The notes below the pieces were generated by a model. It worked only from the letters and a program-made list of their open reading frames with translations. It searched no databases and had not been told where the DNA came from. The translations under genes were made by a program, and so were the position numbers. Shown piece after piece: positions 1-6,575 of a stretch of 9,375 nt of DNA. Within the stretch, counting starts at the first letter, position 1. Each line of letters opens with the position of its first letter. Source of the stretch: an uncultured Collinsella sp. (GTDB lineage Bacteria > Actinomycetota > Coriobacteriia > Coriobacteriales > Coriobacteriaceae); NCBI GenBank assembly GCA_902482185.1, contig CABSZR010000040.1:1-9375 (forward strand), read 5' to 3'.

Positions 1-2
1 CG

Positions 3-1226
3 CTTATGCGTCCCAAGGCCCCGCGTGCCGGCTCGCGCATCTTGCTTGAGCGCATCGGCTTTATCTGGCGCCGCATGGGCTTTTTGAACAAGGTGGCAGC
101 ACGTAACCTGTTCCGCTACAAAAAGCGCGCCTTTATGACCATCTTCGGTATCGCGGGTTGCACCGCGCTTGTGATCTGCGGTATGGGTATTCGCGACACG
201 TCGGTCGCGCTTTCGCCCAAGCAGTATGGGCATATCACGCGCTATGACTTGCTGGCGGTTGCCAATCCCGACGATTTTTCGCAGACGTGCGCGGCATTGG
301 ATGAGCGCAGCGCGGCCAAGGATTCTAACGTGACGGTGTCTTCGACGCTGCCAATCATGACCGACAACGTCACCTTTACATTTGGCGGAAAGAGCGAGAC
401 CGTGCAGCTGATCGTGGTGCCCGATGACCGCACGAACGACCTGGACGACTACGTGCGTCTCGAGGATGAGTCCAAAGAGCCGCTGTCTTTGCGTGACGGA
501 GACGTGTATCTGAGCAAGAGTTCACAGCTGGTTCTCGGGATTCAGCCGGGCGACACGGCGCAGGTCCAAGATTCGTCGCTCAACGTCGCCAAGGTCAAAG
601 TCAGCGACATTTCGCTTAACTATCTGGGCAACACGCTTTACATGACGCAGGGCACCTATGAGCGCACGTTCGGCCGAAGCGCGCGTCTTAACGGCATCTT
701 TGCACTGCTCAAGGGTTCGTCGGCCGACCAGATTGCGTTTAGCAAGAATCTTAAGAGTGACGGTTGGCTTACGATTTCGAGTACGGCCGAGCATTGGGAA
801 AACTATGAGGCGAACTTTACGATTATCAATTCGGTCGTGGTGCTCGTGACCTTTATGGCGGCGTGCCTGTCGTTTGTGGTGGTGTTTACGCTGTCCAACA
901 CCAACATTTCGGAGCGCGAGCGCGAGCTGGCGACCATCAAGGTGCTGGGCTTCCGCCGTGGCGAGGTACACCACTACGTCAACAAGGAGACGTTGATCCT
1001 CACGGCAATCGGCGCTGCGCTGGGCGTGCCGCTAGGTGGCTTGCTGGCCAAGAGCTTTACCTACATTTTGCAGATGCCGTCGCTGTACTTTGACGTCGAG
1101 GTCGAGCCGCTAAGCTACGTGCTCGCCGTGGTGCTTTCCTTTGGCTTTACGTTTATCGTCAACCTCGCCACCAATCGTACCCTCAACAAGATCGACATGG
1201 TCGGCGCCCTCAAAAGCGCCGAGTAA
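3..1226 (+). CDS. FtsX/MacB-like ABC transporter permease, C-terminal half (5' end outside window)
   Basis: Membrane subunit of an ABC exporter or mechanotransmission-type transporter; the substrate cannot be read from the sequence. The frame is open to the left edge. The first visible residues (RPKAPRAGSRILLERI, then a basic stretch) look like the linker between the two halves of long FtsX-family permeases, so the ATG at 6 is probably internal. Counting from that Met: a membrane segment at about 43-62, an extracytoplasmic domain of about 200 residues (65-270), then three membrane segments at about 272-296, 329-350 and 370-390. The stretch ISERERELATIKVLGF at 301-316 matches the charged cytoplasmic loop after the first C-terminal helix in FtsX/MacB permeases. 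The TAA stop shares its last two bases with repeat copy A. An ATPase partner is expected upstream but is not visible. The family is well supported; the substrate is unknown. Confidence 0.88.
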   Translation, partial: LMRPKAPRAGSRILLERIGFIWRRMGFLNKVAARNLFRYKKRAFMTIFGIAGCTALVICGMGIRDTSVALSPKQYGHITRYDLLAVANPDDFSQTCAALDERSAAKDSNVTVSSTLPIMTDNVTFTFGGKSETVQLIVVPDDRTNDLDDYVRLEDESKEPLSLRDGDVYLSKSSQLVLGIQPGDTAQVQDSSLNVAKVKVSDISLNYLGNTLYMTQGTYERTFGRSARLNGIFALLKGSSADQIAFSKNLKSDGWLTISSTAEHWENYEANFTIINSVVVLVTFMAACLSFVVVFTLSNTNISERERELATIKVLGFRRGEVHHYVNKETLILTAIGAALGVPLGGLLAKSFTYILQMPSLYFDVEVEPLSYVLAVVLSFGFTFIVNLATNRTLNKIDMVGALKSAE

Positions 1227-1276
1227 CCTGCCAAAAAGGGACAGGTTTATTTTGACAGGTTTTATCTGGGCAAACG
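1225..1276 (+). repeat. Intergenic repeat family 1, copy A
   Basis: This 52-bp element matches copy B (7530-7581) at 47 of 52 positions. It holds an inverted repeat: AACCTGCCAAAA at 1225-1236 and TTTTGACAGGTT at 1250-1261, with one mismatch. A shorter alternative hairpin (AACCTG with CAGGTT at 1242-1247) is followed by TTATTTT, so it may also act as a terminator for the permease gene. It starts inside that gene's TAA stop and fills nearly all of the 56-bp gap to the convergent regulator. Confidence 0.8.
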
Positions 1277-1282
1277 CCGCAT

Positions 1283-2203
1283 CTATTGCTTGCGATGCTT
1301 CCATTGTTTGCGGCACCAACGCATGAGTGCTTTTACGACCGGGATGGTGATGAGGATTACCCAGGCGGGATGGGGTTGTTCCAGGCAGAGCCACATGTAG
1401 AGGAACCATGCCTCGGCACTGACTGAATAGACGACATCGATCAGCTTAGATAAGTGGCGTTGGTCGATAAAGTCGCCAAGCGCGTAATAGACGGGAATCA
1501 AAAAGACGAGGAAGAGTCCCGTAGCCCATGTGCCGTAGACAATGCCGAGCACCAGATAGGCGAGGGCGACAAGCGCGGGGAAGGGGAATTTGTTCCATGT
1601 ACGTCCGACCTTGGTGTGGAAATGCTTGCCATGATGGTCGAGCTTGTCGTATGCTTCCTTCCAGCTGGAAAACGTCTCGCCGTCGATGGTGACGGTGCCG
1701 TCGTCATTGATATGCACACTATGTCCATCGTCCTCAAGCGTATCGATATGCAATCCGCCCGGCCCCACATGGACCTCTTCACCCTTGCGCTCGTTAGCTA
1801 CATGAATGCCACTCCAGCCAACATGAACCTCTTTGCCTTTGTTGGGATCAATAACGTGGATGCCGCGCGCGAGGGAAATATCGACAAGCGGCTTATCGCT
1901 GCAATCAGCGTGCTCAGCAGAAGCCTCAGCCTCTTCAGCCTTATCTGAAGCTTTGGTGCCGGCGTTGCTGTTCTGAGCCTCATCATCAGCGCTAGCCATC
2001 GCCTCCCCATACAGCAGCTCATCCAGCGACACGCCATACAGCGCGGCGAGCGCAATAAGGTTATCGGTATCGGGCGAGGATTCGCTGCGCTCCCATTTAC
2101 TGACAGCCTGACGACTCACACCCAGCTGGGCGGCAAGCGCCTCCTGAGAAAGCCCGGCAGCCTTGCGGCGATCAACGAGCCGCTGCGCCATCGCAAGATC
2201 CAT
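1283..2203 (-). CDS. XRE-family HTH regulator with His-rich repeat and membrane domain
   Basis: Predicted membrane-tethered DNA-binding regulator of 306 residues. Residues 5-62 form an XRE/Cro helix-turn-helix domain (LSQEALAAQLGVSRQAVSKW at 18-37), and YGVSLDELLYG at 56-66 is the usual end of such domains. An acidic Ala/Glu linker follows (70-104). Residues 114-171 contain about three 18-19-residue units with the pattern G-[IL]-H-[VI]-x(n)-VH[VI], rich in His. A second His cluster (HHGKHFH) lies at 190-196. Four hydrophobic segments follow at about 207-223, 228-243, 254-273 and 278-294. The start at 2203 is preferred over the in-frame ATG at 2218 because AAAGGA sits 6 nt ahead of it. The gene is convergent with the permease; a functional link is possible but unproven. 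The HTH call is firm; the ligand and targets are unknown. Confidence 0.85.
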   Translation of the reverse strand: MDLAMAQRLVDRRKAAGLSQEALAAQLGVSRQAVSKWERSESSPDTDNLIALAALYGVSLDELLYGEAMASADDEAQNSNAGTKASDKAEEAEASAEHADCSDKPLVDISLARGIHVIDPNKGKEVHVGWSGIHVANERKGEEVHVGPGGLHIDTLEDDGHSVHINDDGTVTIDGETFSSWKEAYDKLDHHGKHFHTKVGRTWNKFPFPALVALAYLVLGIVYGTWATGLFLVFLIPVYYALGDFIDQRHLSKLIDVVYSVSAEAWFLYMWLCLEQPHPAWVILITIPVVKALMRWCRKQWKHRKQ

Positions 2204-2209
2204 GACAGT

Positions 2210-2215
2210 TCCTTT
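2210..2215 (-). promoter_or_regulatory. Ribosome binding site deciding the regulator start
   Basis: AAAGGA lies 6 nt before the ATG at 2203, but inside the reading frame if the ATG at 2218 were used. That upstream ATG has no comparable Shine-Dalgarno sequence. Confidence 0.65.
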
Positions 2216-2258
2216 CATATGGTGACCGTAATCGAATGAGCCGAGTATGCCGAGAACA

Positions 2259-2343
2259 ACCGGTAGCGACCACCATTTCTAGTTAGAATCTGCCCCAACC
2301 CTACCGCAACTACCGGTAGCAACCCCTAACGACCAGCCATTTC
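2259..2343. promoter_or_regulatory. Duplicated CTACCGGT-type motif in the regulator leader (candidate operator)
   Basis: On + two related segments occur: ACCGGTAGC followed at once by CGACCACCATTTC (2259-2279), and ACCGGTAGC, ten extra bases, then CGACCAGCCATTTC (2312-2343). The second contains the perfect 10-bp palindrome CTACCGGTAG (2310-2319). They lie 56-140 bp before the regulator start, where XRE regulators often bind their own promoters. No confident -35/-10 pair was found here. The repetition is directly visible; the operator role is inference. Confidence 0.4.
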
Positions 2344-2385
2344 AGGACAAATGTCAGTGCAAGTAGCAGCCAAGAGCCCCGGGTC

Positions 2386-2409
2386 AAAAGTTGCGGTGGA
2401 ATAGTTCTT
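2386..2409 (+). repeat. Single arm of inverted-repeat family 2
   Basis: The segment beginning AAAAGTTGCGGTG and ending ATAGTTCTT closely matches the left arm of the inverted repeat at 8581-8600, differing mainly at two central bases and the last base or two. No matching right arm follows within 50 bp. It lies about 60 bp beyond the phosphofructokinase stop. A short ACCGCAACT in the opposite sense occurs at 2303-2311. Confidence 0.6.
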
Positions 2410-2469
2410 AGATTCAGCCATTTGCGGGCTAAGCCCTGGGGGCTCCGATGGGGGCGGTTCCAGCCGAGG

Positions 2470-3549
2470 CTATTCGTCGCCGAAGCTGATGCCCAGCGCC
2501 TTGGCCTCGCGCACCAGATCACTCTGGGGGTCGACAAACTTGAGCTTGCCGGCGACATCCTCGAGCGGTATGTGGCACATTTTGCCGTCGCGCAGGGCAA
2601 TCATGTAGCCAAACTCGCCGCGTAGGCAGCCAAGTGCCGCCTCGACGCCGCACTGGGTCGCAAAGATGCGGTCCTGAGCGTCGGGTTGGCCGCCGCGTTG
2701 CGTGTGGCCGGGGATGGCGACGCGGGTCTCGCGACCAGTCTTGGCTTCGATCTCCTTGGCGATGTCGTACACGATTGACGGGCTCGTGCGCTCGGCGAGC
2801 TTCTTCTTGTACTCCTTCTTGGACAGCGCCGCGTCCTCCTTGGAGATAGCGCCCTCGGCGACGGCTACAATCGTAAAGCGGCTGCCGGTCTCCATGCGAT
2901 GCTCGATGGTCTTGATGACGTTATCCATGTCGTAGGGGATCTCGGGGATCAGGATGACGTCCGCACCGCCTGCGACGCCGGCGTACAGCGGGATCCAGCC
3001 AACCTTGTGGCCCATGATCTCGATAACGAACACGCGCCCATGGCTCGAAGCGGTGGTGTGGATGTCGTCGATGCACTTGGTGGCGACGTCGATGGCGCTC
3101 GTAAAGCCAAACGTCATCTCGGTGCCCCAGGTGTCGTTATCGATGGTCTTGGGCAGGGCGATAACGTTGAGGCCCTCTTCGCGCAGGCGGTTGGCGGTCT
3201 TGGTGGAGCCGTTGCCGCCCAGCATAAACAGGCAGTCGAGCTGCAGCTTATGATAGGTGTGGACCATTGCGGGTACCTTCTCGACACCATCGGCTTCGGG
3301 GGTATCCAGGCGCTTGAACGGCGTGCGGCTCGTGCCCAGGATGGTGCCGCCGCGGGTGAGAATGCCGCTAAAATCGGCGGGCGTCATGACGCGGAACCTG
3401 CTGTAGATAAGGCCCTGATAGCCGTCCTCAAAGCCATAAATCTCGATAGGCTCTTCGCTATTGGTCATAAGCGTTTTGACAATGCCGCGCATGGTGGCGT
3501 TGAGCGCCTGGCAGTCGCCGCCACTAGTAAGAAGACCGATTCTAAGCAT
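2470..3549 (-). CDS. pfkA: 6-phosphofructokinase, GGNGS/PKTIDND type
   Basis: Phosphorylates fructose 6-phosphate to fructose 1,6-bisphosphate in glycolysis, in the cytosol. The 359 residues cover a complete PFKA-fold protein: N-terminal GGD loop (10-12), phosphoryl-donor loop GGNGST (111-116), catalytic PKTIDND (133-139), MGHKVGW (179-185), IPEIPYD (201-207) and GHTQRGGQPD (281-290). The Gly in the donor loop (GGNGS, against GGDDS in PPi enzymes) points to a nucleotide donor. The Lys in PKTIDND is typical of PPi-dependent and related long-chain PFKs, so ATP against PPi use is not settled by motif. Asn stands where many PFKs have the Mg-binding Asp, which I recall from other long-type PFKs. 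Start: GGAAGGA lies 6 nt before the ATG. Function is firm; donor specificity and symbol are less certain. Confidence 0.93.
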   Translation of the reverse strand: MLRIGLLTSGGDCQALNATMRGIVKTLMTNSEEPIEIYGFEDGYQGLIYSRFRVMTPADFSGILTRGGTILGTSRTPFKRLDTPEADGVEKVPAMVHTYHKLQLDCLFMLGGNGSTKTANRLREEGLNVIALPKTIDNDTWGTEMTFGFTSAIDVATKCIDDIHTTASSHGRVFVIEIMGHKVGWIPLYAGVAGGADVILIPEIPYDMDNVIKTIEHRMETGSRFTIVAVAEGAISKEDAALSKKEYKKKLAERTSPSIVYDIAKEIEAKTGRETRVAIPGHTQRGGQPDAQDRIFATQCGVEAALGCLRGEFGYMIALRDGKMCHIPLEDVAGKLKFVDPQSDLVREAKALGISFGDE

Positions 3550-3568
3550 GGTGAATCCTTCCGGGCAA

Positions 3569-3577
3569 GTTATAACA
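3569..3577 (-). promoter_or_regulatory. Likely extended -10 promoter of the phosphofructokinase gene
   Basis: On the minus strand TGTTATAAC reads as an extended -10 (TGn plus TATAAC), 19 nt upstream of the ATG at 3549. This would give a leader of only about a dozen bases that already contains GGAAGGA. No good -35 exists; the -35 position falls in the inverted repeat at 3588-3620. Confidence 0.5.
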
Positions 3578-3587
3578 TGCGCATAAG

Positions 3588-3620
3588 TTTACCCCCGCAC
3601 ACTGTTGATACGGGGGTAAA
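3588..3620 (-). terminator. 10-bp inverted repeat: terminator of the amide hydrolase gene and/or pfk operator
   Basis: TTTACCCCCG (3588-3597) and CGGGGGTAAA (3611-3620) are perfectly complementary around a 13-nt loop. On the minus strand the hairpin lies about 70 nt after the hydrolase stop and is followed by AACTTATG, a weak T-tract. It also overlaps the expected -35 zone of the pfk promoter. Terminator, operator or both are possible. Confidence 0.55.
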
Positions 3621-3689
3621 ACGTGTTAGCTCAAATGTATGGAAATGTAAGCAACGTCAGGCCAGCGTAAGGACGACGGTGCCAGCTCC

Positions 3690-4775
3690 TTACAGCGCGA
3701 AGGCATCGATGTCGCCCCAGTGGCGGCGCAGCGTGATGGCGGCAGCGGGCTCGGTATTGTCAAAGACGACCGACCATTGCGTATTGCTGGTGATGTCTTC
3801 CGGATTGGGCTCTTGCGCCGCAGCGCGTAGGGCCTTCCAAGCGACTGCCTCGTTCTGGGCACCGACATGGGCGTCAAGGACATCGGTGATTGCGACGGCG
3901 CGCTCTTTACCATGGCCCAGCTCGCCATTCTTTTGGTTGGGCAGCACTTCGTCGCCATAGCAGGCATAGAAGTTCGTAACCTGGCGTACAGGAGTCGCTT
4001 TGAAAGCGCGGTCCGGATCGCGCGGATCCCACTCTACTACGCGCGCGTCACCGGCGGCGTCGTTGATAAAGAAGTGGTAATCGCGTCCTGCCATAGCGTG
4101 CATGTCGTAGGCGGAAAGCAGGTCGACAGCTTCTTGCGTGGTGGCGGCACGGTCGAGCACCAGGCGGATGGCGAGCGAGGTATTGATGGCGGGGCGTTGC
4201 GTGTCCTGGTCACAGGGCTTGGAATCCAGGGTGAGTACGGCAATGGACACGCCGCATTCGTTAACACCGTCGAGCTGGGCAAACGGGCCCATCAACGCCG
4301 CGGCGCGTCCGGTGATGGAGTCAAGCGGAGTGTTGGCGCCCAGGTTATTGAGGGCGGCAAACCCGATGGAAGCATAGCCGCCGCGTGGGTGATTGCGCAC
4401 CAGCAGCGCCGAGGTGTCGTCCTTAAAGTCGTAATTGCGACCGGTGCGCACGCGGCCTTCGGCATCTACGGCGACAAAAGCGCTGCAGGCAAACTGGGGC
4501 GCCTGGACATGTGCCGGCACACCGGGCAGCACCTGCGCCACCACGGCATCGATGTAGGCCTGGTCGTCGCGCACGCCAGCGGCGATGATGCGATCAAGAT
4601 CGTAGTCGTAGGCGATGTCGATTGCGTACAGGTCATAGCCATCCGCGTAGCCGGTCAAGCGTTTGAGCGACGCGGCGGACTTGATTTGCTTGTGATAAAC
4701 GATACCGGTGGCAGCGGCAAGGCCGACGGCGACTCCCGCGACACCGCAGGCGATGGCAATGTTACGTGGCTTCAT
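3690..4775 (-). CDS. Membrane-anchored linear amide C-N hydrolase (Ntn, choloylglycine hydrolase/NAAA-like)
   Basis: Predicted to cleave linear amide bonds, as do bile salt hydrolases, penicillin V acylases and N-acylethanolamine amidases; the actual substrate cannot be read. The 361-residue protein has a hydrophobic signal-anchor at about 6-27, a spacer of about 70 residues, then the Ntn core. The candidate nucleophile is C97 in FACSAF, with R113 and D116 in GRNYDF. The +16 and +19 spacing from Cys to Arg and Asp equals that of C2/R18/D21 in bile salt hydrolases. N172 (DGVNECG), N268 (VTN) and R292 match other conserved polar positions by context. Because Ntn nucleophiles act as free N-termini, cleavage between A96 and C97 is expected, leaving a core of about 265 residues. 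Start: GAGGAG lies 5 nt before the ATG. It is divergent from the M18 gene. The superfamily is firm; bile salt activity is not shown. Confidence 0.82.
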   Translation of the reverse strand: MKPRNIAIACGVAGVAVGLAAATGIVYHKQIKSAASLKRLTGYADGYDLYAIDIAYDYDLDRIIAAGVRDDQAYIDAVVAQVLPGVPAHVQAPQFACSAFVAVDAEGRVRTGRNYDFKDDTSALLVRNHPRGGYASIGFAALNNLGANTPLDSITGRAAALMGPFAQLDGVNECGVSIAVLTLDSKPCDQDTQRPAINTSLAIRLVLDRAATTQEAVDLLSAYDMHAMAGRDYHFFINDAAGDARVVEWDPRDPDRAFKATPVRQVTNFYACYGDEVLPNQKNGELGHGKERAVAITDVLDAHVGAQNEAVAWKALRAAAQEPNPEDITSNTQWSVVFDNTEPAAAITLRRHWGDIDAFAL

Positions 4776-4810
4776 GACGGCTCCTCTCGTCCTGTTAGCG
4801 CAATTGTCGC

Positions 4811-4818
4811 AAAAGGAG
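4811..4818 (+). promoter_or_regulatory. Alternative ribosome binding site for an N-terminally extended M18 peptidase
   Basis: AAAAGGAG stands 7 nt before an in-frame ATG at 4826, followed by a second ATG at 4829. Using it would add 37 residues (rich in Gly, Trp and Lys/Arg) before the start chosen here. Confidence 0.35.
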
Positions 4819-4924
4819 CGCGGGCATGATGGCTCAACTTGGTGAGTGGCGCGGAATTAAGCACGGAATGAAGAGTGCGGCGCTGGCGTGGCGGGGTATG
4901 CTGGAGGGGACCATCAACCCAGCG

Positions 4925-4933
4925 AAAGGGGAG
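4925..4933 (+). promoter_or_regulatory. Ribosome binding site of the preferred M18 peptidase start
   Basis: AAAGGGGAG precedes the ATG at 4937, with 5 nt between AGGGG and the start codon. The resulting N-terminus fits the family, with the conserved LIDFIEACPSMFHT region about 20 residues in. Confidence 0.65.
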
Positions 4934-4936
4934 AGC

Positions 4937-6322
4937 ATGACGGATCAGGAAGCGCCCGAGCGCGTGCACGTGACGGCCGACGATATCGAGGCTGCCAACG
5001 ACCTTATCGACTTTATCGAGGCATGCCCCAGCATGTTCCATACGGCGGCGACCATTATGGCCGAGCTCGACGAGGCGGGCTTTACCTACCTGCCCGAGAA
5101 TGCGGCGTGGGACATCGAGCCGGGCGGGCGTTATTACACGCAGCGCAACACCTCGAGCGTTGTTGCCTTTAAGGTGGGCGAGGACCTGGCCGCGACGTGG
5201 GGCGAGGACGGCGTTGCCGGCGACTATCATTTTCAGCTCACGGCGTCGCACAGCGATTCGCCGACGTTTAAGGTCAAGGCCGTGCCCGAACTTGACGGTG
5301 CGGGCGAGACGCTGCGTCTGAACATCGAGGCCTACGGCGGCATGATCGACTACACTTGGTTCGATCGCCCGCTGGCGCTCGCGGGCCGCGTGCTGGTGCG
5401 CGAGGGCGACCGTATTGAGAGCCGCCTGCTTGCCACCGAGCGCGAGGTTGCCATTATCCCGAGCCTTGCTATCCACATGAACCGCGGCGTTAACGAGGGC
5501 TTTGCGCCTAATCGTGCTGTCGACCTGTGCCCGCTCATCAGCGCCGGTGACCTTAAGCAGGGCGACTTTGATGCTCTGATCGCCGACGAACTGGACGTTG
5601 AGCCCGAGCAAATTTTGGGCCGCGATCTGTTCCTGGTCAATCGTCAGGATGCGCGCATTTGGGGCTGGGCCGATGAGTTTATCTCGACGCCCAAGCTCGA
5701 CGACCTGGTCTGCGCCTACACCTCGCTGCAGGCATTTTTGGGTGCCGAGAATGTGCATGACATCTCGGTCTTCTGCTGCTTTGATAACGAGGAGGTTGGC
5801 TCCGAGACCAAGCAGGGCGCCATGTCGACGTTCTTGGCCGACGCGCTGCGCCGCATTAACGGATCGCTGGGCTTTGACGACGAGTCGTACCATCGCGCAC
5901 TTGCCGCCTCGATGCTTGTAAGCTGCGACAATGCACATGCCGTGCACCCCAACCACGCCGAGAAGTGCGATGCTCGCAATCAGGTTGTGCTTAACGGCGG
6001 CATCGTCATCAAGGAAGCCGCCAACCAGCACTACTGCACCGATGCCTTTAGCCGCGCGGTGTTCCAGGCCATCTGCGATGACGCCGATGTGCCCACGCAG
6101 GCCTTCGCCAACAAGAGCGACATGGCCGGCGGCTCCACGCTCGGCAATCTGTCCAACATGCAGGCGAGCATGCACGCCGTGGACGTGGGCCTGCCGCAGC
6201 TTGCCATGCACTCGAGCTACGAGACCGGCGGCGTGCGCGACGTGATGTACGCCATCCGCGCCCTCACCGCCTTCTACGAGCGCGACCTAACCATCAACGG
6301 TGCCGAAAGCGTGGAGCTCTAA
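4937..6322 (+). CDS. M18 family zinc aminopeptidase
   Basis: Cytosolic metallo-aminopeptidase that removes N-terminal residues from peptides, in M18 enzymes often acidic or neutral ones; here it would serve peptide turnover. It has 461 residues, normal for M18. Family landmarks appear in order: LIDFIEACPSMFHTAA (23-38), the first metal-ligand motif ASHSDSP (103-109, H105), PKLDDL with the bridging Asp (252-257), FDNEEVGSETKQGA (282-295, catalytic and metal-binding acids E285/E286), DNAHAVHPNHAEK (331-343, D331), a Gly-rich KSDMAGGSTLGN segment (393-404), and MHSSYETGG (424-432, H425). All expected metal ligands are present, so it looks active. M18 enzymes usually form dodecamers. An alternative start at 4826 has its own ribosome binding site. 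The gene stands alone, divergent from the amide hydrolase; no clear promoter was identified. Confidence 0.93.
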   Translation: MTDQEAPERVHVTADDIEAANDLIDFIEACPSMFHTAATIMAELDEAGFTYLPENAAWDIEPGGRYYTQRNTSSVVAFKVGEDLAATWGEDGVAGDYHFQLTASHSDSPTFKVKAVPELDGAGETLRLNIEAYGGMIDYTWFDRPLALAGRVLVREGDRIESRLLATEREVAIIPSLAIHMNRGVNEGFAPNRAVDLCPLISAGDLKQGDFDALIADELDVEPEQILGRDLFLVNRQDARIWGWADEFISTPKLDDLVCAYTSLQAFLGAENVHDISVFCCFDNEEVGSETKQGAMSTFLADALRRINGSLGFDDESYHRALAASMLVSCDNAHAVHPNHAEKCDARNQVVLNGGIVIKEAANQHYCTDAFSRAVFQAICDDADVPTQAFANKSDMAGGSTLGNLSNMQASMHAVDVGLPQLAMHSSYETGGVRDVMYAIRALTAFYERDLTINGAESVEL

Positions 6323-6347
6323 AATCGACCAAAATGAGATAACAATC

Positions 6348-6383
6348 TTGGCAGGTTCTGTCTGGGCAAATGCCAGTGGCATT
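6348..6383 (+). repeat. Intergenic repeat family 1, fragment copy C
   Basis: Bases 6348-6374 match copy A (1252-1278) at 23 of 27 positions, including the shared run TCTGGGCAAA. Only the right-hand half of the element is present; the left half with AACCTGCC is missing. It runs into an interrupted palindrome AATGCCA-G-TGGCATT (6369-6383) not found in the other copies. Confidence 0.6.
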
Positions 6384-6432
6384 GCAAGCCGATAGGGCTC
6401 TAAAACGCCGCAGGTCGAATAAAAGTCAGTGA

Positions 6433-6531
6433 GAGCCCGCCGTTTGAGCCAAGGTGCCGTGAAATGAAAAGGCGCTGACCTTCTGGTCGCGCCTTTGAAA
6501 TTGAACGGCAGATTGGCCAAACGGCGGGCTC
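6433..6531. repeat. 99-nt long imperfect palindrome (structured element, function unknown)
   Basis: Nested pairing spans the whole element. GAGCCCGCCGTTTG (6433-6446) pairs perfectly with CAAACGGCGGGCTC (6518-6531). GCCAA (6448-6452) pairs with TTGGC (6513-6517) after a one-base bulge. TGCCGT (6455-6460) pairs with ACGGCA (6505-6510). AAAGGCGC (6468-6475) pairs with GCGCCTTT (6489-6496), and GACC with GGTC around a TTCT loop (6481-6484). It lies between convergent genes and has no adjoining T-tract, so it is not a standard terminator. It could be a palindromic repeat, a short non-autonomous element or a structured RNA. Confidence 0.75.
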
Positions 6532-6544
6532 GCAGCGTCGAGGG

Positions 6545-6572
6545 GTTCCGGCGTTTGGTAAAACGCCGGAAC
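6545..6572 (-). terminator. Perfect 12-bp hairpin directly after the dehydrogenase stop
   Basis: GTTCCGGCGTTT (6545-6556) and AAACGCCGGAAC (6561-6572) form a perfect stem with a GGTA loop, 3 nt beyond the TAG at 6576-6578. Position suggests 3'-end formation or mRNA protection. There is no T-tract on either side, so intrinsic termination is uncertain. Confidence 0.5.
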
Positions 6573-6575
6573 AAC

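Noticed and set aside
6..8. ATG as true start of the permease gene
   Set aside because: The visible N-terminal sequence matches the mid-protein linker of long FtsX-type permeases and the frame is open to the edge.
2426..2444. GGGCTAAGCCC and AGCCC/GGGCT as a terminator after pfk
   Set aside because: Stems are only 4-5 bp with 3-nt loops and no T-tract follows.
2899..3960. 353-residue open frame on + opposite the pfk and amide hydrolase genes
   Set aside because: It crosses the pfk promoter and hairpin and has no domain; antisense shadow.
3690..4775. Naming the amide hydrolase a bile salt hydrolase
   Set aside because: The catalytic set fits the whole Ntn choloylglycine-hydrolase/NAAA group; the signal-anchor and internal Cys differ from typical bile salt hydrolases, and nothing in the sequence fixes the substrate.
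4776..4936. Divergent promoters between the amide hydrolase and M18 genes
   Set aside because: Both genes need one, but no -35/-10 pair with acceptable match and spacing was found on either strand.
4772..6211. 479-residue open frame on the minus strand opposite the M18 peptidase
   Set aside because: It lies antisense to a gene with complete catalytic motifs; its translation has no recognisable domain and is explained by high-GC codon bias.
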